Origin: Hathewaya limosa
GTDB taxonomy: Bacteria; Bacillota; Clostridia; Clostridiales; Clostridiaceae
Assembly (NCBI RefSeq): GCF_030815255.1
Contig: NZ_JAUSWN010000005.1
Location: forward strand, 62,001 to 126,000
Direction of reading: 5' to 3'
Length of the DNA: 64,000 nucleotides
The position numbers and the translations under genes were made by a program. This document shows positions 50,204-60,550 of the stretch, piece by piece. The notes beneath the pieces are model-generated. The model saw nothing but the letters and a program-made list of their open reading frames with translations. It ran no database searches and was not told the origin of the DNA. Each line of letters begins with the position of its first letter. The stretch's first letter is position 1.

Positions 50204-51289
50204 ATGAAGAATAAGAATAAGTTAATTATGATGTTGATATTTTGTTTAGTAGTATTAGGTGGTTGTGTAGATACAGACTATGAGGTAAAAAGACTAAGAA
50301 ATAAAACAGAAATAAAGTATTCTAAAAAACAATTAATTAAAATGACCCATGAAAAATATAGTGATAGTTATAGAATATTCGGGAACTCAGTAAACAATTT
50401 TCAAAATAAAATTCATGCTTGTAAGTATAACAATAGAATATATTATTGTGGTAAAGATATAAGAGGAATATATAGTGTTGAATTAAGTGGAAAAAATGAA
50501 AAAAATATTAATAATGATAGAGCTACATTCCTTAATGTTTATAAAGATAGATTATATTATATAAATAATATTGCTAATAATAATACGGAACTTGTATCTG
50601 TTAAACTTGATGGAAAAACGGATAGAAGAGTTATATGTGAAAATGTAGGTCAGATTCTTATAAGAAATGATAAGCTTGTTTATGTAACAAATTTAAAATG
50701 TTTAATGGGTAAAATTCCAGCTTATGTAGGAGGTAAGATGATAAGTTATGGATTGAATAGGAATGGAAAGAAAAAAATTTTTGATGCAGGGTATGGTTCA
50801 TCTGTAATTATTGATGAAAAAACTGTTTTAGCATCGTCGCCTATAATTCAAAGTTATATTAGTGCAAATGGAAAAAGAATTTATCCTCAATGTTCTAAAA
50901 ACCATCCTAAAATACAGTTTTTGGGCGCATATGAAAATTATATTGTAGTTTTATTAGATAAATCTACAGATAATGTTGATGATCAGGTATGTGCAATTGA
51001 AAAAGATGGAGCTTGTTATAAAATCATTCCTTGTAAAGATGTTAAAAGCAAAATTTTGGTTGGCAAAAATTTTTATTATTATAACAAGAATAAATTTATG
51101 AGTTTTGATTTAATAAGTGGTAGAAAAATAAAATTATTTGAGTATGAATATAAGGATAGTGATTTATTTGATTTTGAGGGAATTATATACACAAGAATAA
51201 ATAATAAATTTATAGCTATGTATGACACAAATAAAAAAAAGGTAACAGATGAATTTAGTAATTATTTAGAAAAGAAAATAGATAATTAA
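50204..51289 (+). CDS. DUF5050-like beta-propeller lipoprotein
   Basis: A 361-residue lipoprotein: signal MKNKNKLIMMLIFCLVVLGG with lipobox LGGC (Cys at residue 22). The rest consists of repeated beta-rich units of the form NRIYYCGKDIRGIYSVELSGKNEK and DRLYYINNIANNNTELVSVKLDGK, the pattern of DUF5050 propeller-like domains. It would be anchored on the outer face of the membrane. No ligand is apparent. GGGAGG precedes the ATG. Confidence 0.75.
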   Translation: MKNKNKLIMMLIFCLVVLGGCVDTDYEVKRLRNKTEIKYSKKQLIKMTHEKYSDSYRIFGNSVNNFQNKIHACKYNNRIYYCGKDIRGIYSVELSGKNEKNINNDRATFLNVYKDRLYYINNIANNNTELVSVKLDGKTDRRVICENVGQILIRNDKLVYVTNLKCLMGKIPAYVGGKMISYGLNRNGKKKIFDAGYGSSVIIDEKTVLASSPIIQSYISANGKRIYPQCSKNHPKIQFLGAYENYIVVLLDKSTDNVDDQVCAIEKDGACYKIIPCKDVKSKILVGKNFYYYNKNKFMSFDLISGRKIKLFEYEYKDSDLFDFEGIIYTRINNKFIAMYDTNKKKVTDEFSNYLEKKIDN

Positions 51290-51297
51290 ACAATAGA

Positions 51298-51343
51298 TTA
51301 TATCTAATTATCACTACTATAAATTAGTGATAATTAGATATAA
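51298..51343. terminator. Bidirectional terminator
   Basis: A perfect 19-bp inverted repeat (51,298-51,316 and 51,325-51,343; outer TTATATCTAATT, inner ATCACTA) with an 8-nt loop between convergent genes. Confidence 0.8.
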
Positions 51344-51362
51344 GTTTATTAAAATAAAAAAT

Positions 51363-53078
51363 TTAATGAGGAATATTTTCTTTAATTAATTTCATAAAAG
51401 AATCTGGTGAAACTACTCTTACTTTAGAATTTTTATTCAGTTTATCTACAACATTTTTAATATTGTTCATATCTTTACTCCATGCATGAACATAAACAAA
51501 GGTATATGCATTGGGATCTTTTACATTTGTATATCCTTTTTCAATTCTGTCATTTATATTTTGAATAAGTGTATTTTCATCTTCAAGTTCATGCCAAAGT
51601 AAATCCCTACAAGATACAATAGGTTTATTATTTGACCAAGATATTTTACCATGATAGTCATCATGTTTGTGATAATTAAGGTAAAATAAACCATCAATAT
51701 TGGAGTGACATGTGAACTTATTCCAGACTTTATTATCATAAAAAGAATCATCATCAATTATAACTACATAATTTTCATCAACATTTTTCATATATTTATT
51801 TAAAGATTTTGTATATGTTTTTAATTTGTTTTTAGGAAACTTACTAGGATATATATATCCCATACCAGAAGGTGGTACTAAAAAATTATCTTTATTTAAT
51901 CCGGTACTAGCATCTTTATAATATTCTTTAAATACAGTGGGAGCTAGATAGTAAAGTGATGGACTTATTGTCCATCCCATATTAAATTGTCCTCTATTTG
52001 GTGAACCATACCATTTAGGTGAATTATAATTACTACCAAGAAGCCATTGTTGATTATCACCATCGGACATAACAATAGTTACATAATGAACATTATCTTC
52101 TTTTTTTATTTTCTTACTAGATTTTTGTTTTATTGGATTAGATGGAAAGGCACTTAAAACAGTTAAATTGTATGACCAATCAGATGCTACCATACTAATT
52201 CCATATTTTGATGTAATGGATACATTTTCATGCTCATCAGGTCCCCAACCTAAACATATCCCATTAGTTTTCATAGATTTAAAAACTTTTTCTCTTAAAG
52301 TTTTATCAGAAATACTATCTTCGTAAAAAATTAAGGATTTTGTCATTATGGCATAATCTCTTAGAGCAACAGCTTTACTAGGAGATAACTCTATAACAGT
52401 AGAATGATTTAATCCAGAATTCCACAAGTTATCATATGCCCAATTTTTATCCGTATTTCTACAATCTTTAACTAGATTTGTTATACCGCAATTTCTAACT
52501 AAACCTTCAAGATTTCTATCTATAGCTATACAATTTTTTAAAGAGGCAAGAGAACAAGCGTTATTAATAGAAGGATCTTTTAAAGAATTACGACTATAAA
52601 GTACATATCCATGTATAAAAGGCCTAAATTTTTTTATTAATGTCCAAGGATTTTCAACTAATTCATAAGTGACACCGTAATGATTTTTTAGATCTTCAAG
52701 CCAAATTTTATAATCAGGTTGTAAAGAGTTAAGGGTATAAATTTGAGACTCTGATCTATTAGAAATTAAACCTTGAAGTGTGGCTATCATAGTTTTTTCT
52801 TCTTCAATCATATAATCCTGAGATATAACATAAAGATGTTTAGGAATTTTTGAATTCTTTATATAAGGATTGTTATTGGAAGTGATAGGAATTTTATTCT
52901 GTTGTTTTATTTCATAATTATTATTAGTAGAATTACATGGATTTAATGTGGTAATACTTTGGTTATTTTTTTTATTAGGAGTAACTACTGTATATATGTT
53001 AAACGAAGTAAAAAAAATGGTACAAATAAAGAGAGAAATAATTAATTTTGATATATGTTTTTTAAAAAAATTTTGCAT
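51363..53078 (-). CDS. GxGYxYP-family putative glycoside hydrolase
   Basis: A 571-residue exported protein with an N-terminal membrane anchor (residues 10-28). The family-defining motif GMGYIYP (GxGYxYP) is in LVPPSGMGYIYPSKFP, and a conserved YVTIVMSDGDNQQW lies upstream of it. The family is found near carbohydrate genes and presumed to be a glycosidase. It is read away from the polysaccharide operon at 53,431, so the two may share control from the 350-bp divergent region. A ribosome site (GAGGTG) precedes the ATG on the minus strand. Confidence 0.75.
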   Translation of the reverse strand: MQNFFKKHISKLIISLFICTIFFTSFNIYTVVTPNKKNNQSITTLNPCNSTNNNYEIKQQNKIPITSNNNPYIKNSKIPKHLYVISQDYMIEEEKTMIATLQGLISNRSESQIYTLNSLQPDYKIWLEDLKNHYGVTYELVENPWTLIKKFRPFIHGYVLYSRNSLKDPSINNACSLASLKNCIAIDRNLEGLVRNCGITNLVKDCRNTDKNWAYDNLWNSGLNHSTVIELSPSKAVALRDYAIMTKSLIFYEDSISDKTLREKVFKSMKTNGICLGWGPDEHENVSITSKYGISMVASDWSYNLTVLSAFPSNPIKQKSSKKIKKEDNVHYVTIVMSDGDNQQWLLGSNYNSPKWYGSPNRGQFNMGWTISPSLYYLAPTVFKEYYKDASTGLNKDNFLVPPSGMGYIYPSKFPKNKLKTYTKSLNKYMKNVDENYVVIIDDDSFYDNKVWNKFTCHSNIDGLFYLNYHKHDDYHGKISWSNNKPIVSCRDLLWHELEDENTLIQNINDRIEKGYTNVKDPNAYTFVYVHAWSKDMNNIKNVVDKLNKNSKVRVVSPDSFMKLIKENIPH

Positions 53079-53149
53079 ATATATTCACCTCAAATTTATT
53101 ACTTAATAAATTTAGTATGATCAGTTATAGAAAAAATATAAAATTTTTT

Positions 53150-53184
53150 AGTTACTTTCAACTAGATAGGAAGTAACTTTTTTT
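53150..53184 (+). terminator. Orphan terminator-like hairpin in the divergent region
   Basis: AGTTACTT (53,150-53,157) pairs with AAGTAACT (53,171-53,178), followed by seven T residues on the plus strand. It sits in the leader side of the polysaccharide operon, 250 bp before its first gene. Otherwise the 351-bp divergent gap shows no gene and no recognisable c-di-GMP riboswitch. Confidence 0.6.
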
Positions 53185-53430
53185 AATTAAAGGAAAGGTT
53201 TGCTAGAAACATTGCCAGGAATACCAATGATTTTTTATATAAATATCCAAAATACCTGTGTTATAATTTAAACACAAAATTAAATTGTTAATTAAAAATT
53301 CATAAATATGTTATAAACCATAATTAAAAATCTATAAATATATTAGGTATTAAGTAATTTTTTAAAAATAAGTGTTATAGGTTTTTCGAAGGTACAATTA
53401 ATGATAAATTCAGAAAGAAGGTGAGAATGA

Positions 53431-55545
53431 ATGAAGAGATATCTACAAGTATGTACTATATTTTTGGCCTTATTTTTATGTATATATAACTTTGGTTATA
53501 TGTTAAGAAATTACATAAATATGAATAAGGATACAAATATAGAACAGATTGCGAGAGCAGCCGGAAAAAGTTTAGAAGTCTATAAAAATGGTAAATGGCA
53601 GAAGATATTTTTAAAAGGTGTAAATCTTGGAGCTGCTAAACCAGGATATTTCCCAGGTGAATTTGGTATAACCAAGGAAGAATATTTGAGATGGTTTAGA
53701 CAGATAAAAGATATGAATTCCAATGTAATTAGAGTATATACATTACAAATGCCAGCTTTTTATGAGGCACTTTTTGAATTTAATAAACATACCATTGAAC
53801 CTCTTTATATAATACATGGAGTATGGGAAGATGAAGAAGATATGGCACAGGAACTAGATGCATTTAACCCTAATATAATTGATACTTTTAAATTAGAAAT
53901 TTCAAGGGTTATCGATGTGGTTCATGGTAATTATAATCTAAAAAAAATTCCAGGAAAGGCATATGGAAATTATACATATGATATATCACCATATGTTATA
54001 GGATATATTTTAGGAATAGAATGGGATCCTTATTTTGTGAAAGAAACTAATGCAAGACATAAGGGACTAAAAGATTTTAATGGAAAATGGCTTTACACAC
54101 AAAAATCCAAGCCAATAGAAATATTTTTTGCTAATGTAGGAGATTATGCAATAAGTTATGAAACAAAAAAGTATAAAATGCAAAAACCAATTGCATTTAC
54201 AAATTGGTTAACTACAGATGTTATAGAGCATAAAAATGATGTGGAAGAATCAAATCGAATAGCTAATATTAATACTGAAACTATAAAATCTAAAAAAGAA
54301 TTTTTAAGTGGATTATTTGCATCTTACCACATATATCCATATTATCCTGACTTTTTGAATTTTGACCATAAATATATAAATTTCAAGGATGAAGATGGGA
54401 ATAACAATTCTTATAAAGCGTATCTTAAGGAATTAATGACTTATCATAATATACCAGTTGTAGTATCTGAATTTGGTATACCGACATCAAGAGGGATTAC
54501 ACATAAAGATTTAGTTAAGGGATTTAATCAAGGAATGATCGATGAAATTGAACAAGGAAAAATGAATAAAAAAATGCTTAAAGACATATATGAGGAAGGT
54601 TATGCAGGAGCCATAGTGTTTTCATGGCAAGATGAATGGTTTAAAAGAACATGGAATACCATGGATATGGATGATCCTCATAGTAGAGCATATTGGGCAG
54701 ATAAAATGACTAATGAGCAATTTTTTGGACTCCTTTCTTTTGATTCAGGAGAAAATAAATCTACAGTTTATGTAGACGGAAATATTGAGGATTGGGAAGA
54801 GAAAGATTTGGTGACTAAAGGAGATAAAATAAGGCTTTATATGAAAAGTGATGAGGCATATTTATATCTTAGAGTAAATAAAGAAAATTTGAATTTAGAT
54901 AAAGAAGAGATTTTAATTCCAATTGATATAACAAGAAAATCAGGAGTAAATAGCATAGAGGGGTATAAGGGTACCTTTAATAAAAAAGCAGATTTTATAA
55001 TTTCTATAAAGGGTAAAAAAAATTCCAAAATTTTAGTTAATGATTATTATAATGTTTTTGAATTTCTATTCAATGGCAAAGTAGCAAGAGATAGTAAAAT
55101 CGATAAATTTAGTGTATTAAAGCAAAGGATATTTAGGGAATCTATTATACCTACTACGGGAGAAATATTAAAAAATCAAGATGTTGAGGTAGGAAACTTA
55201 ATACATGGAAATGGAAATCCTGAAGATAAAGGATATAATTCTTTAGCGGATTTTAATATAAATGGTGATGATATCGAGATAAGAATTCCTTGGCTTATGT
55301 TAAATGTAAGCAATCCAGCGAAGAAATTAGTTCTTGATGATTTTAATAAAATCAATTTTATCAGAGGAATAGAAATAAAAAATATAAATGTGGGAGCTTA
55401 TGTTGCGGAAAATAAGGTTATAAAACATGAAGCTAGTATGCAAAGGTATAGTTGGGAAAAATGGAATTTACCTAAATATCATGAAAGGTTAAAAAAATCT
55501 TATTATATAATGCAGGAAGCCTTTAAGAATATAGATAGAAGGTGA
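53431..55545 (+). CDS. Exported TIM-barrel glycosidase-like protein
   Basis: A 704-residue membrane-anchored (residues 5-25) protein, first of the polysaccharide operon. Residues about 45-400 form a GH2/GH5-like barrel: IFLKGVNLGAAKPGYFPGEFGI, NVIRVYTLQMPAFYEAL, and VVVSEFGIP where the Glu would be the nucleophile, then AIVFSWQDEWFKRTW. The C-terminal half (STVYVDGNIEDWEEKDLVTKGD and LYLRVNKENLN) is a carbohydrate-binding CBM9-like sandwich. Catalytic barrels of this kind are found in operons for exopolysaccharides, where they trim the polymer. It overlaps the next frame by 3 nt. Substrate is unknown. Confidence 0.72.
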   Translation: MKRYLQVCTIFLALFLCIYNFGYMLRNYINMNKDTNIEQIARAAGKSLEVYKNGKWQKIFLKGVNLGAAKPGYFPGEFGITKEEYLRWFRQIKDMNSNVIRVYTLQMPAFYEALFEFNKHTIEPLYIIHGVWEDEEDMAQELDAFNPNIIDTFKLEISRVIDVVHGNYNLKKIPGKAYGNYTYDISPYVIGYILGIEWDPYFVKETNARHKGLKDFNGKWLYTQKSKPIEIFFANVGDYAISYETKKYKMQKPIAFTNWLTTDVIEHKNDVEESNRIANINTETIKSKKEFLSGLFASYHIYPYYPDFLNFDHKYINFKDEDGNNNSYKAYLKELMTYHNIPVVVSEFGIPTSRGITHKDLVKGFNQGMIDEIEQGKMNKKMLKDIYEEGYAGAIVFSWQDEWFKRTWNTMDMDDPHSRAYWADKMTNEQFFGLLSFDSGENKSTVYVDGNIEDWEEKDLVTKGDKIRLYMKSDEAYLYLRVNKENLNLDKEEILIPIDITRKSGVNSIEGYKGTFNKKADFIISIKGKKNSKILVNDYYNVFEFLFNGKVARDSKIDKFSVLKQRIFRESIIPTTGEILKNQDVEVGNLIHGNGNPEDKGYNSLADFNINGDDIEIRIPWLMLNVSNPAKKLVLDDFNKINFIRGIEIKNINVGAYVAENKVIKHEASMQRYSWEKWNLPKYHERLKKSYYIMQEAFKNIDRR

Positions 55546-55550
55546 GTTTT

Positions 55551-56648
55551 ATGATCAAATTATGTTTTTATGTTATTTTAATATTTTTATATTATTTAAT
55601 AAGTATATACATATATATAATCTTTAGTTATGTTAAAGATAAAAAGAAATCTAGAAAATTAAGTGGTTTAAATAAAACTATAGGCAATGTTATATCTTAT
55701 GAAATAGATAATTTTAAATTAGGCAAAGAAGTAAATAAGGAAGTAGTATGGAAAATAAAAAAACTTATTAAAAGGAAAATTTATCGTCAGTATATATGTG
55801 AATATCTTTTATATAGAAAAAAATATGACAGGGAATTAATTATAGATTTTATAAAGCATACAAAAATTTTAGATAATATTTTAAATGAAAAAGTTAAAGA
55901 TGAATTTGATAATGCTTATAAAGTAAGACTTATAGGTGAGTTTAAAATAGAAAAGTACTATAAAAGATTGCTGGAAGGTTGTAATAATAGTTCAATATAT
56001 GTACAGGTAAATGCAATAAAGGCATTGAGTAATCTAGGAAAGTTAGCTTACTTTATGAAGGGGTTAAAAATAATTATACATTCATCAACTTTTATACATT
56101 CTAATGTGTTGATTGAAAGTATTAGTAAATTCAAAGGAAACAAAGCTGAGTTAAATAAAAGATTGGAAAAAGAGCTTAGTAAGGATTATAGCAAGCTAAA
56201 TGAGATTGTTTTATCATATTTCATCAATATAAATTATGAAAATGGAAAGAAATCTGTATATGATGTATTACAAGATAATAATACGGACAAAGAAATAAAA
56301 ATTTTATGTATCAAGTATTTTATAAAGGTTATATGGGATGAGGTAAAGGAAGAGTTATTAAATCTATTATCTCATGAAGATTGGGAAATCAGAGCTTTAA
56401 GTGCACAGGCCTTAAAAAATTATGATGATAAAAATGTGATTTTAAAGTTGAGAGACTCATTGAAAGATATTAACGATTATGTAAGAGAGAGTTCGGCAAC
56501 TGCATTATATTGTCTTACTAAGGATAAAGAAGAATTAGTAAATATTATATATGAAGATAATATAGATGCAGCTAATGCTATGTTAAATATATTAAGTGAG
56601 AAACATGGATTAATGGTAAAACAAGATTTATTTGAAAAAATCATTTAA
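55551..56648 (+). CDS. HEAT-repeat membrane protein of the polysaccharide operon
   Basis: The ATG at 55,551 (AAGGTGAG upstream) is taken rather than the GTG at 55,542. In 365 residues, one N-terminal membrane helix (LCFYVILIFLYYLISIYIYII) is followed by a cytosolic helical solenoid. The C-terminal units LLNLLSHEDWEIRALSAQALKNYDD and VILKLRDSLKDINDYVRESSATALYCL are HEAT repeats. Such proteins make contacts within multi-protein complexes and often accompany GT2 synthases in Clostridia. It may be the scaffold for the synthase encoded next. Confidence 0.7.
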   Translation: MIKLCFYVILIFLYYLISIYIYIIFSYVKDKKKSRKLSGLNKTIGNVISYEIDNFKLGKEVNKEVVWKIKKLIKRKIYRQYICEYLLYRKKYDRELIIDFIKHTKILDNILNEKVKDEFDNAYKVRLIGEFKIEKYYKRLLEGCNNSSIYVQVNAIKALSNLGKLAYFMKGLKIIIHSSTFIHSNVLIESISKFKGNKAELNKRLEKELSKDYSKLNEIVLSYFININYENGKKSVYDVLQDNNTDKEIKILCIKYFIKVIWDEVKEELLNLLSHEDWEIRALSAQALKNYDDKNVILKLRDSLKDINDYVRESSATALYCLTKDKEELVNIIYEDNIDAANAMLNILSEKHGLMVKQDLFEKII

Positions 56649-56714
56649 TGAAAAAGAATAAAAAGGAGTATTCATTATTATTAAAAAGGTTTTAATAATT
56701 TAGGAGAAAATAAT

Positions 56715-58103
56715 ATGGACCTAAGCAAAATAGTATTAATATTAGATAATATGGTTTTAATATATTCAGTTGTAATGTTTTCAGTATTTTTTATCTTTGT
56801 TATTGCCTCTGCTTTAAGTTTTAATAAGTATAGACAAACTGAAAAATTTATATACAACTTTAATTTAAATAAGTCTAAAGAGTATATTCCAATATCTTTG
56901 CTTGTGCCAGCTTATAATGAAGAAGTGACTATTTGTAATACTATAGATTCATTAATATCTTTAGATTACAAAGAATATGAAATAATTGTAATAAGTGATG
57001 GTTCTAAGGATAATACAGTGGAGTTAGTTAAAAGAAAATATAATTTAAAGTACATATACAAGCCTATGAAAAATAATATAGCAACTAATGAGGTGGTAGC
57101 TGTATATAAGGGAAGTAAGGATGATATTTCTATAATATTAATAGATAAAATAAATGGTGGTAAGGCGGATGCACTAAATGTAGGTATTAATTATTCTAGT
57201 TATCCTATCTTCGTAGCAATAGATGCAGATTCAATATTGCAGAAAGATTCTCTAGAAAAAATAGTAATACCTTTTATGCAAAATGAGAAAACAATAGCAG
57301 TAGGAGGTAATATAAAAATATCTAACTTTACTACTATAAAAGATGGAACAGTTATAAAGGTAGAAAAACCCAAAGGATTAATAGTACCTTTTCAGATCAT
57401 TGAATATTTAAGAGCCTTTTTAACTAATAGGATGGTATGGGGAATTTTTAATATGAATTTAATAATTTCAGGTGCTTTTGGTGCATTTAATAAACAGGTT
57501 GTTATGGAAATAGGTGGTTATAAAAGTGATACGGTAGGCGAAGATATGGAACTAGTTATGAGAATGCATAAACATTTTTTAAGAAATAAAGAAGAATATT
57601 ATATAGGATTTACACCAGATGCAAACTGCTATACACAAGCACCAAATACTTTAAAGGGTTTAAAGACTCAACGAAAAAGATGGCAAATTGGATTAATACA
57701 CAGTATGTCTATACATAAATCAATGTTTTTAAATTCAAAATGGTTTTTAGCAAAAAGTTATTTTTTACTTTTTGAACTTATAACACCCATAGTTGAGTTA
57801 TTTGGAGTAGGAGTAATTACACTAGCTTTTTTATGTAAAATAATTAATTTACAGTTGTTATTTCAGTATTATTTTATAATAATTGTTTATGGATTATCAA
57901 TTTCTATTGCATCTATATTATTTGAACTTTATGCCTTTAAAGAATCAGTAAAAGCAAATGTAATTTTAAAATTAATATTAGTGTCTATTATTGAAGGTAT
58001 AGGTTATAGACAACTGATAAGTTTATACAGGGTATCTGCCTTTATAGGTTATAATAAAAATAAACATAAATGGGGAAGTATTAAAAGGACTAAGCAAAAT
58101 TAG
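56715..58103 (+). CDS. PgaC-like family 2 glycosyltransferase
   Basis: A processive polysaccharide synthase of 462 residues. An N-terminal membrane helix leads to the GT-A domain: ISLLVPAYNEEVTICNTIDSLISLDY, IIVISDGSKDNT, FVAIDADSIL (DAD), VGEDMELVMRMHK (GED in place of TED), and QRKRWQIG (QxxRW). Three or four C-terminal membrane helices make the export channel. This is the BcsA/PgaC/HasA class, with D, DxD, (T/G)ED and QxxRW in place. AGGAG precedes the ATG. The neighbouring deacetylase suggests a polymer of N-acetylated hexosamines. Confidence 0.85.
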   Translation: MDLSKIVLILDNMVLIYSVVMFSVFFIFVIASALSFNKYRQTEKFIYNFNLNKSKEYIPISLLVPAYNEEVTICNTIDSLISLDYKEYEIIVISDGSKDNTVELVKRKYNLKYIYKPMKNNIATNEVVAVYKGSKDDISIILIDKINGGKADALNVGINYSSYPIFVAIDADSILQKDSLEKIVIPFMQNEKTIAVGGNIKISNFTTIKDGTVIKVEKPKGLIVPFQIIEYLRAFLTNRMVWGIFNMNLIISGAFGAFNKQVVMEIGGYKSDTVGEDMELVMRMHKHFLRNKEEYYIGFTPDANCYTQAPNTLKGLKTQRKRWQIGLIHSMSIHKSMFLNSKWFLAKSYFLLFELITPIVELFGVGVITLAFLCKIINLQLLFQYYFIIIVYGLSISIASILFELYAFKESVKANVILKLILVSIIEGIGYRQLISLYRVSAFIGYNKNKHKWGSIKRTKQN

Positions 58104-58226
58104 TTGAAATTTAAGCTTGCTTAAAAAATCAGATAAAAATTATACACTACAAATATATTAAATAATACTTTATAATAAAATAGAATATTAGTATATACGC
58201 AAGAGAAGGATCAAAGGGAGGAAGAT

Positions 58227-59105
58227 ATGAAGAAAAAAATTATAATAGGTATTATTGTAGTGTTAGCTGTTATAGGTATATATAATTTTATACAAATGAA
58301 ATATACATATAATTATTTTAATGTTGATTTAGATACAGATATAAGATATAAAAAGCAATTAATAAAAGATGCAGAAAAAGAAAATAAAAAACATAATGAA
58401 CACAAAAAGAATATAGAATATGTACAAAAAAAACCGGAGAATGTTAACATTCCAATTTTAATGTATCATTCTATTTCTAATATTAATCCGATAAACAAGC
58501 TTTTAATGCCAGTGGATAAATTCGAAGAACAGATAAAATGGCTTAAAGAAAATGATTTTACTCCAATGCTTATGAAGGATGTCGTAGGGGCATTTAAAAC
58601 AGGCAAAGTTCCTAAACGTCCTGTAGCTCTTACTTTTGATGATGGATATTTTGATAATTATACAGATGCCTATAGGATACTTGAAAAGTATGATATGAAG
58701 GGTACCTTCTTTGTAATCACAAATTATGTTAATCAAGATGGCATGTATATGAATTTGAACATGCTAAAGGAAATGAAGGCTCATGGAATGGATATTCAAA
58801 GTCATACATCAGATCATAAAAGATTAAATTGGAGGGGAAGAGAAGCACAAACTAAAGCTATTAATGATGCTAAAATATATTTAAAAGAAAAGTTGGGAAT
58901 AGACAATAAATATTTGTGTTATCCTGTAGGCAGATATACAAAAACAACGTTAGAAGTAACTAAATCTGCAGGCATGGAAGCGGCCGTAACTACCAAAAAT
59001 GGAATTGCTAATATAGACAATGGTATTCTTTCTTTAGATAGAGTAAGAATGGAACCTATGAGTTTAGATGATTTCAAGAAAATTTTTCAGGAATATTTAA
59101 GATAA
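58227..59105 (+). CDS. NodB-type polysaccharide deacetylase
   Basis: A 292-residue exported deacetylase, anchored by residues 4-22. The NodB domain has RPVALTFDDGYFDNYTDAY (catalytic and metal Asp), GTFFVITNYVN, and DIQSHTSDHKRLN (metal HxxxH). LCYPVGRYTKTTLEV closes the pocket. It would remove N-acetyl groups from the polymer made by the GT2 synthase, as PgaB or IcaB do. AGGGAGG precedes the ATG. A 19-bp terminator ends the operon. Confidence 0.88.
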   Translation: MKKKIIIGIIVVLAVIGIYNFIQMKYTYNYFNVDLDTDIRYKKQLIKDAEKENKKHNEHKKNIEYVQKKPENVNIPILMYHSISNINPINKLLMPVDKFEEQIKWLKENDFTPMLMKDVVGAFKTGKVPKRPVALTFDDGYFDNYTDAYRILEKYDMKGTFFVITNYVNQDGMYMNLNMLKEMKAHGMDIQSHTSDHKRLNWRGREAQTKAINDAKIYLKEKLGIDNKYLCYPVGRYTKTTLEVTKSAGMEAAVTTKNGIANIDNGILSLDRVRMEPMSLDDFKKIFQEYLR

Positions 59106-59114
59106 AAATGTTTT

Positions 59115-59166
59115 AAAAATATAAACCGACTATGAAGAGAGTTCTTTATAGTCGGTTTATATTTTT
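59115..59166. terminator. Bidirectional terminator
   Basis: A 19-bp perfect stem at 59,115-59,133 and 59,148-59,166 (core AAACCGACTAT / ATAGTCGGTTT) between convergent genes, with A/T flanks on both sides. Confidence 0.85.
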
Positions 59167-59171
59167 ATATA

Positions 59172-60332
59172 TTATTTTTTATTAAAGAAATCAACTATCA
59201 TGGCAATTGATTGATCTCCTGAAATGTTACAAGCGGTTCCAAAACTATCTTGTGCTACATATAAGGCTATCATTAAAGCTAGCATGGATTCATTAAATCC
59301 TAATATAGACTGTAATACTCCAAGTGCAGCCATAACACATCCACCAGGTACCCCTGGGGCTGCTACTAAAGAAACACCAAGCATTGCTATAAAGCCACTA
59401 AAAACTGATAAAGTTATAGGCATTCCATTTAATCTCATTACAGCCATTGCACAAAGTGTTAAAGTAATTGTACTACCAGACATATGAGTAGTAGCACAAA
59501 GAGGTATAACAAATTGTCTTATTCCCTTAGAAATACCCATTTTTTCGGAGCATTCTATATTCACAGGAATACTTGCTGCAGAAGATTGAGTACCTAATGC
59601 TGTTAAATATGCAGTTGTTTGTATTTTCAAGCATTTAAATATATTTTGTTTGCTTATAGTACAACCAATAGTAAATTGAAATAATATAATTATCATATGA
59701 CATATTATAATTATGAAAAATACTTTTCCGAATACTGATAATACAGCTGTAGATTTTCCAGTATAAGTCATGTTTGCAAATATACCAAGAATATACAAAG
59801 GAAGCAATGGAATAATAACCTTTGATATAACTTTTGAAACAATTTTTTGGAAATCTAGAGCTATTTGTTTTAATATATCACTCTTTACAGCAGAAATTCC
59901 TAATCCTAATAAAAAAGCAAATATAAGTGCAGTCATAACTCCCATTATAGGTTCCATTTCAATATTGAAAAAAGGTTTTAAATCAGCTGCGGCTTTTCCA
60001 ATAGCGTTTGAAGTAGAAGGAGTTATAATAAACGGTAAAATACTTTTTCCAACGGTATATGCAAAAAATCCAGAAATTAATGTAAAGATGTAAGCGGTTC
60101 CTACGGTAAGACCTAATAATTTACCAGCTCCGTTTCCAAGTTCAGCAATACCAGATACAATAAAACCTAAAATAATTACTGGTATAACAAATCCAAGAAA
60201 GTTCCCGAAAATTGAACTAATAGTTACAAAGAATCTTACGACCATTACGGGGGTAAACTTACCTATTAAAATACCTAATATAATACCTAAGATGATTTTG
60301 GGAATTAAACCCAGTTTAAAATCTTTAAACAT
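59172..60332 (-). CDS. Dicarboxylate/amino acid:cation symporter (DAACS)
   Basis: A 386-residue secondary transporter with 8 or more membrane helices. The family's serine-rich re-entrant motif is seen in TALGTQSSAASIPVN, and the GAPGVPGGCVMAALGV segment and the final QDSFGTACNISGDQSIAMIVDFF (substrate/ion site with the conserved Asn and Asp) are intact. Such carriers take up Glu, Asp, Ser/Thr or C4-dicarboxylates with Na+ or H+. AGGAGG precedes the ATG on the minus strand. It is separate from the polysaccharide operon. Confidence 0.88.
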   Translation of the reverse strand: MFKDFKLGLIPKIILGIILGILIGKFTPVMVVRFFVTISSIFGNFLGFVIPVIILGFIVSGIAELGNGAGKLLGLTVGTAYIFTLISGFFAYTVGKSILPFIITPSTSNAIGKAAADLKPFFNIEMEPIMGVMTALIFAFLLGLGISAVKSDILKQIALDFQKIVSKVISKVIIPLLPLYILGIFANMTYTGKSTAVLSVFGKVFFIIIICHMIIILFQFTIGCTISKQNIFKCLKIQTTAYLTALGTQSSAASIPVNIECSEKMGISKGIRQFVIPLCATTHMSGSTITLTLCAMAVMRLNGMPITLSVFSGFIAMLGVSLVAAPGVPGGCVMAALGVLQSILGFNESMLALMIALYVAQDSFGTACNISGDQSIAMIVDFFNKK

Positions 60333-60550
60333 GTTAGCCTCCTATTTGAAAAAAATATGTCGTATTTATTTTAATTATGATTAATTGTAACAAAAAAATA
60401 GGAATAAAAAAAGTAAAATATTGAATAATACAAAAAAATACTTAAATAGATTTCAGAAAAAAATAAAAAAGTAGATTTAAAATAATATTATATATCTTAA
60501 ATCTACTTAAAATTTAATTAAATTTTATTTTTAAATTTGTAGATTATAGA

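Noticed and set aside
53080..53430. c-di-GMP riboswitch before the polysaccharide operon
   Set aside because: Neither the GEMM-type conserved segments nor a fitting aptamer fold was found; only a simple T-tailed hairpin is present.
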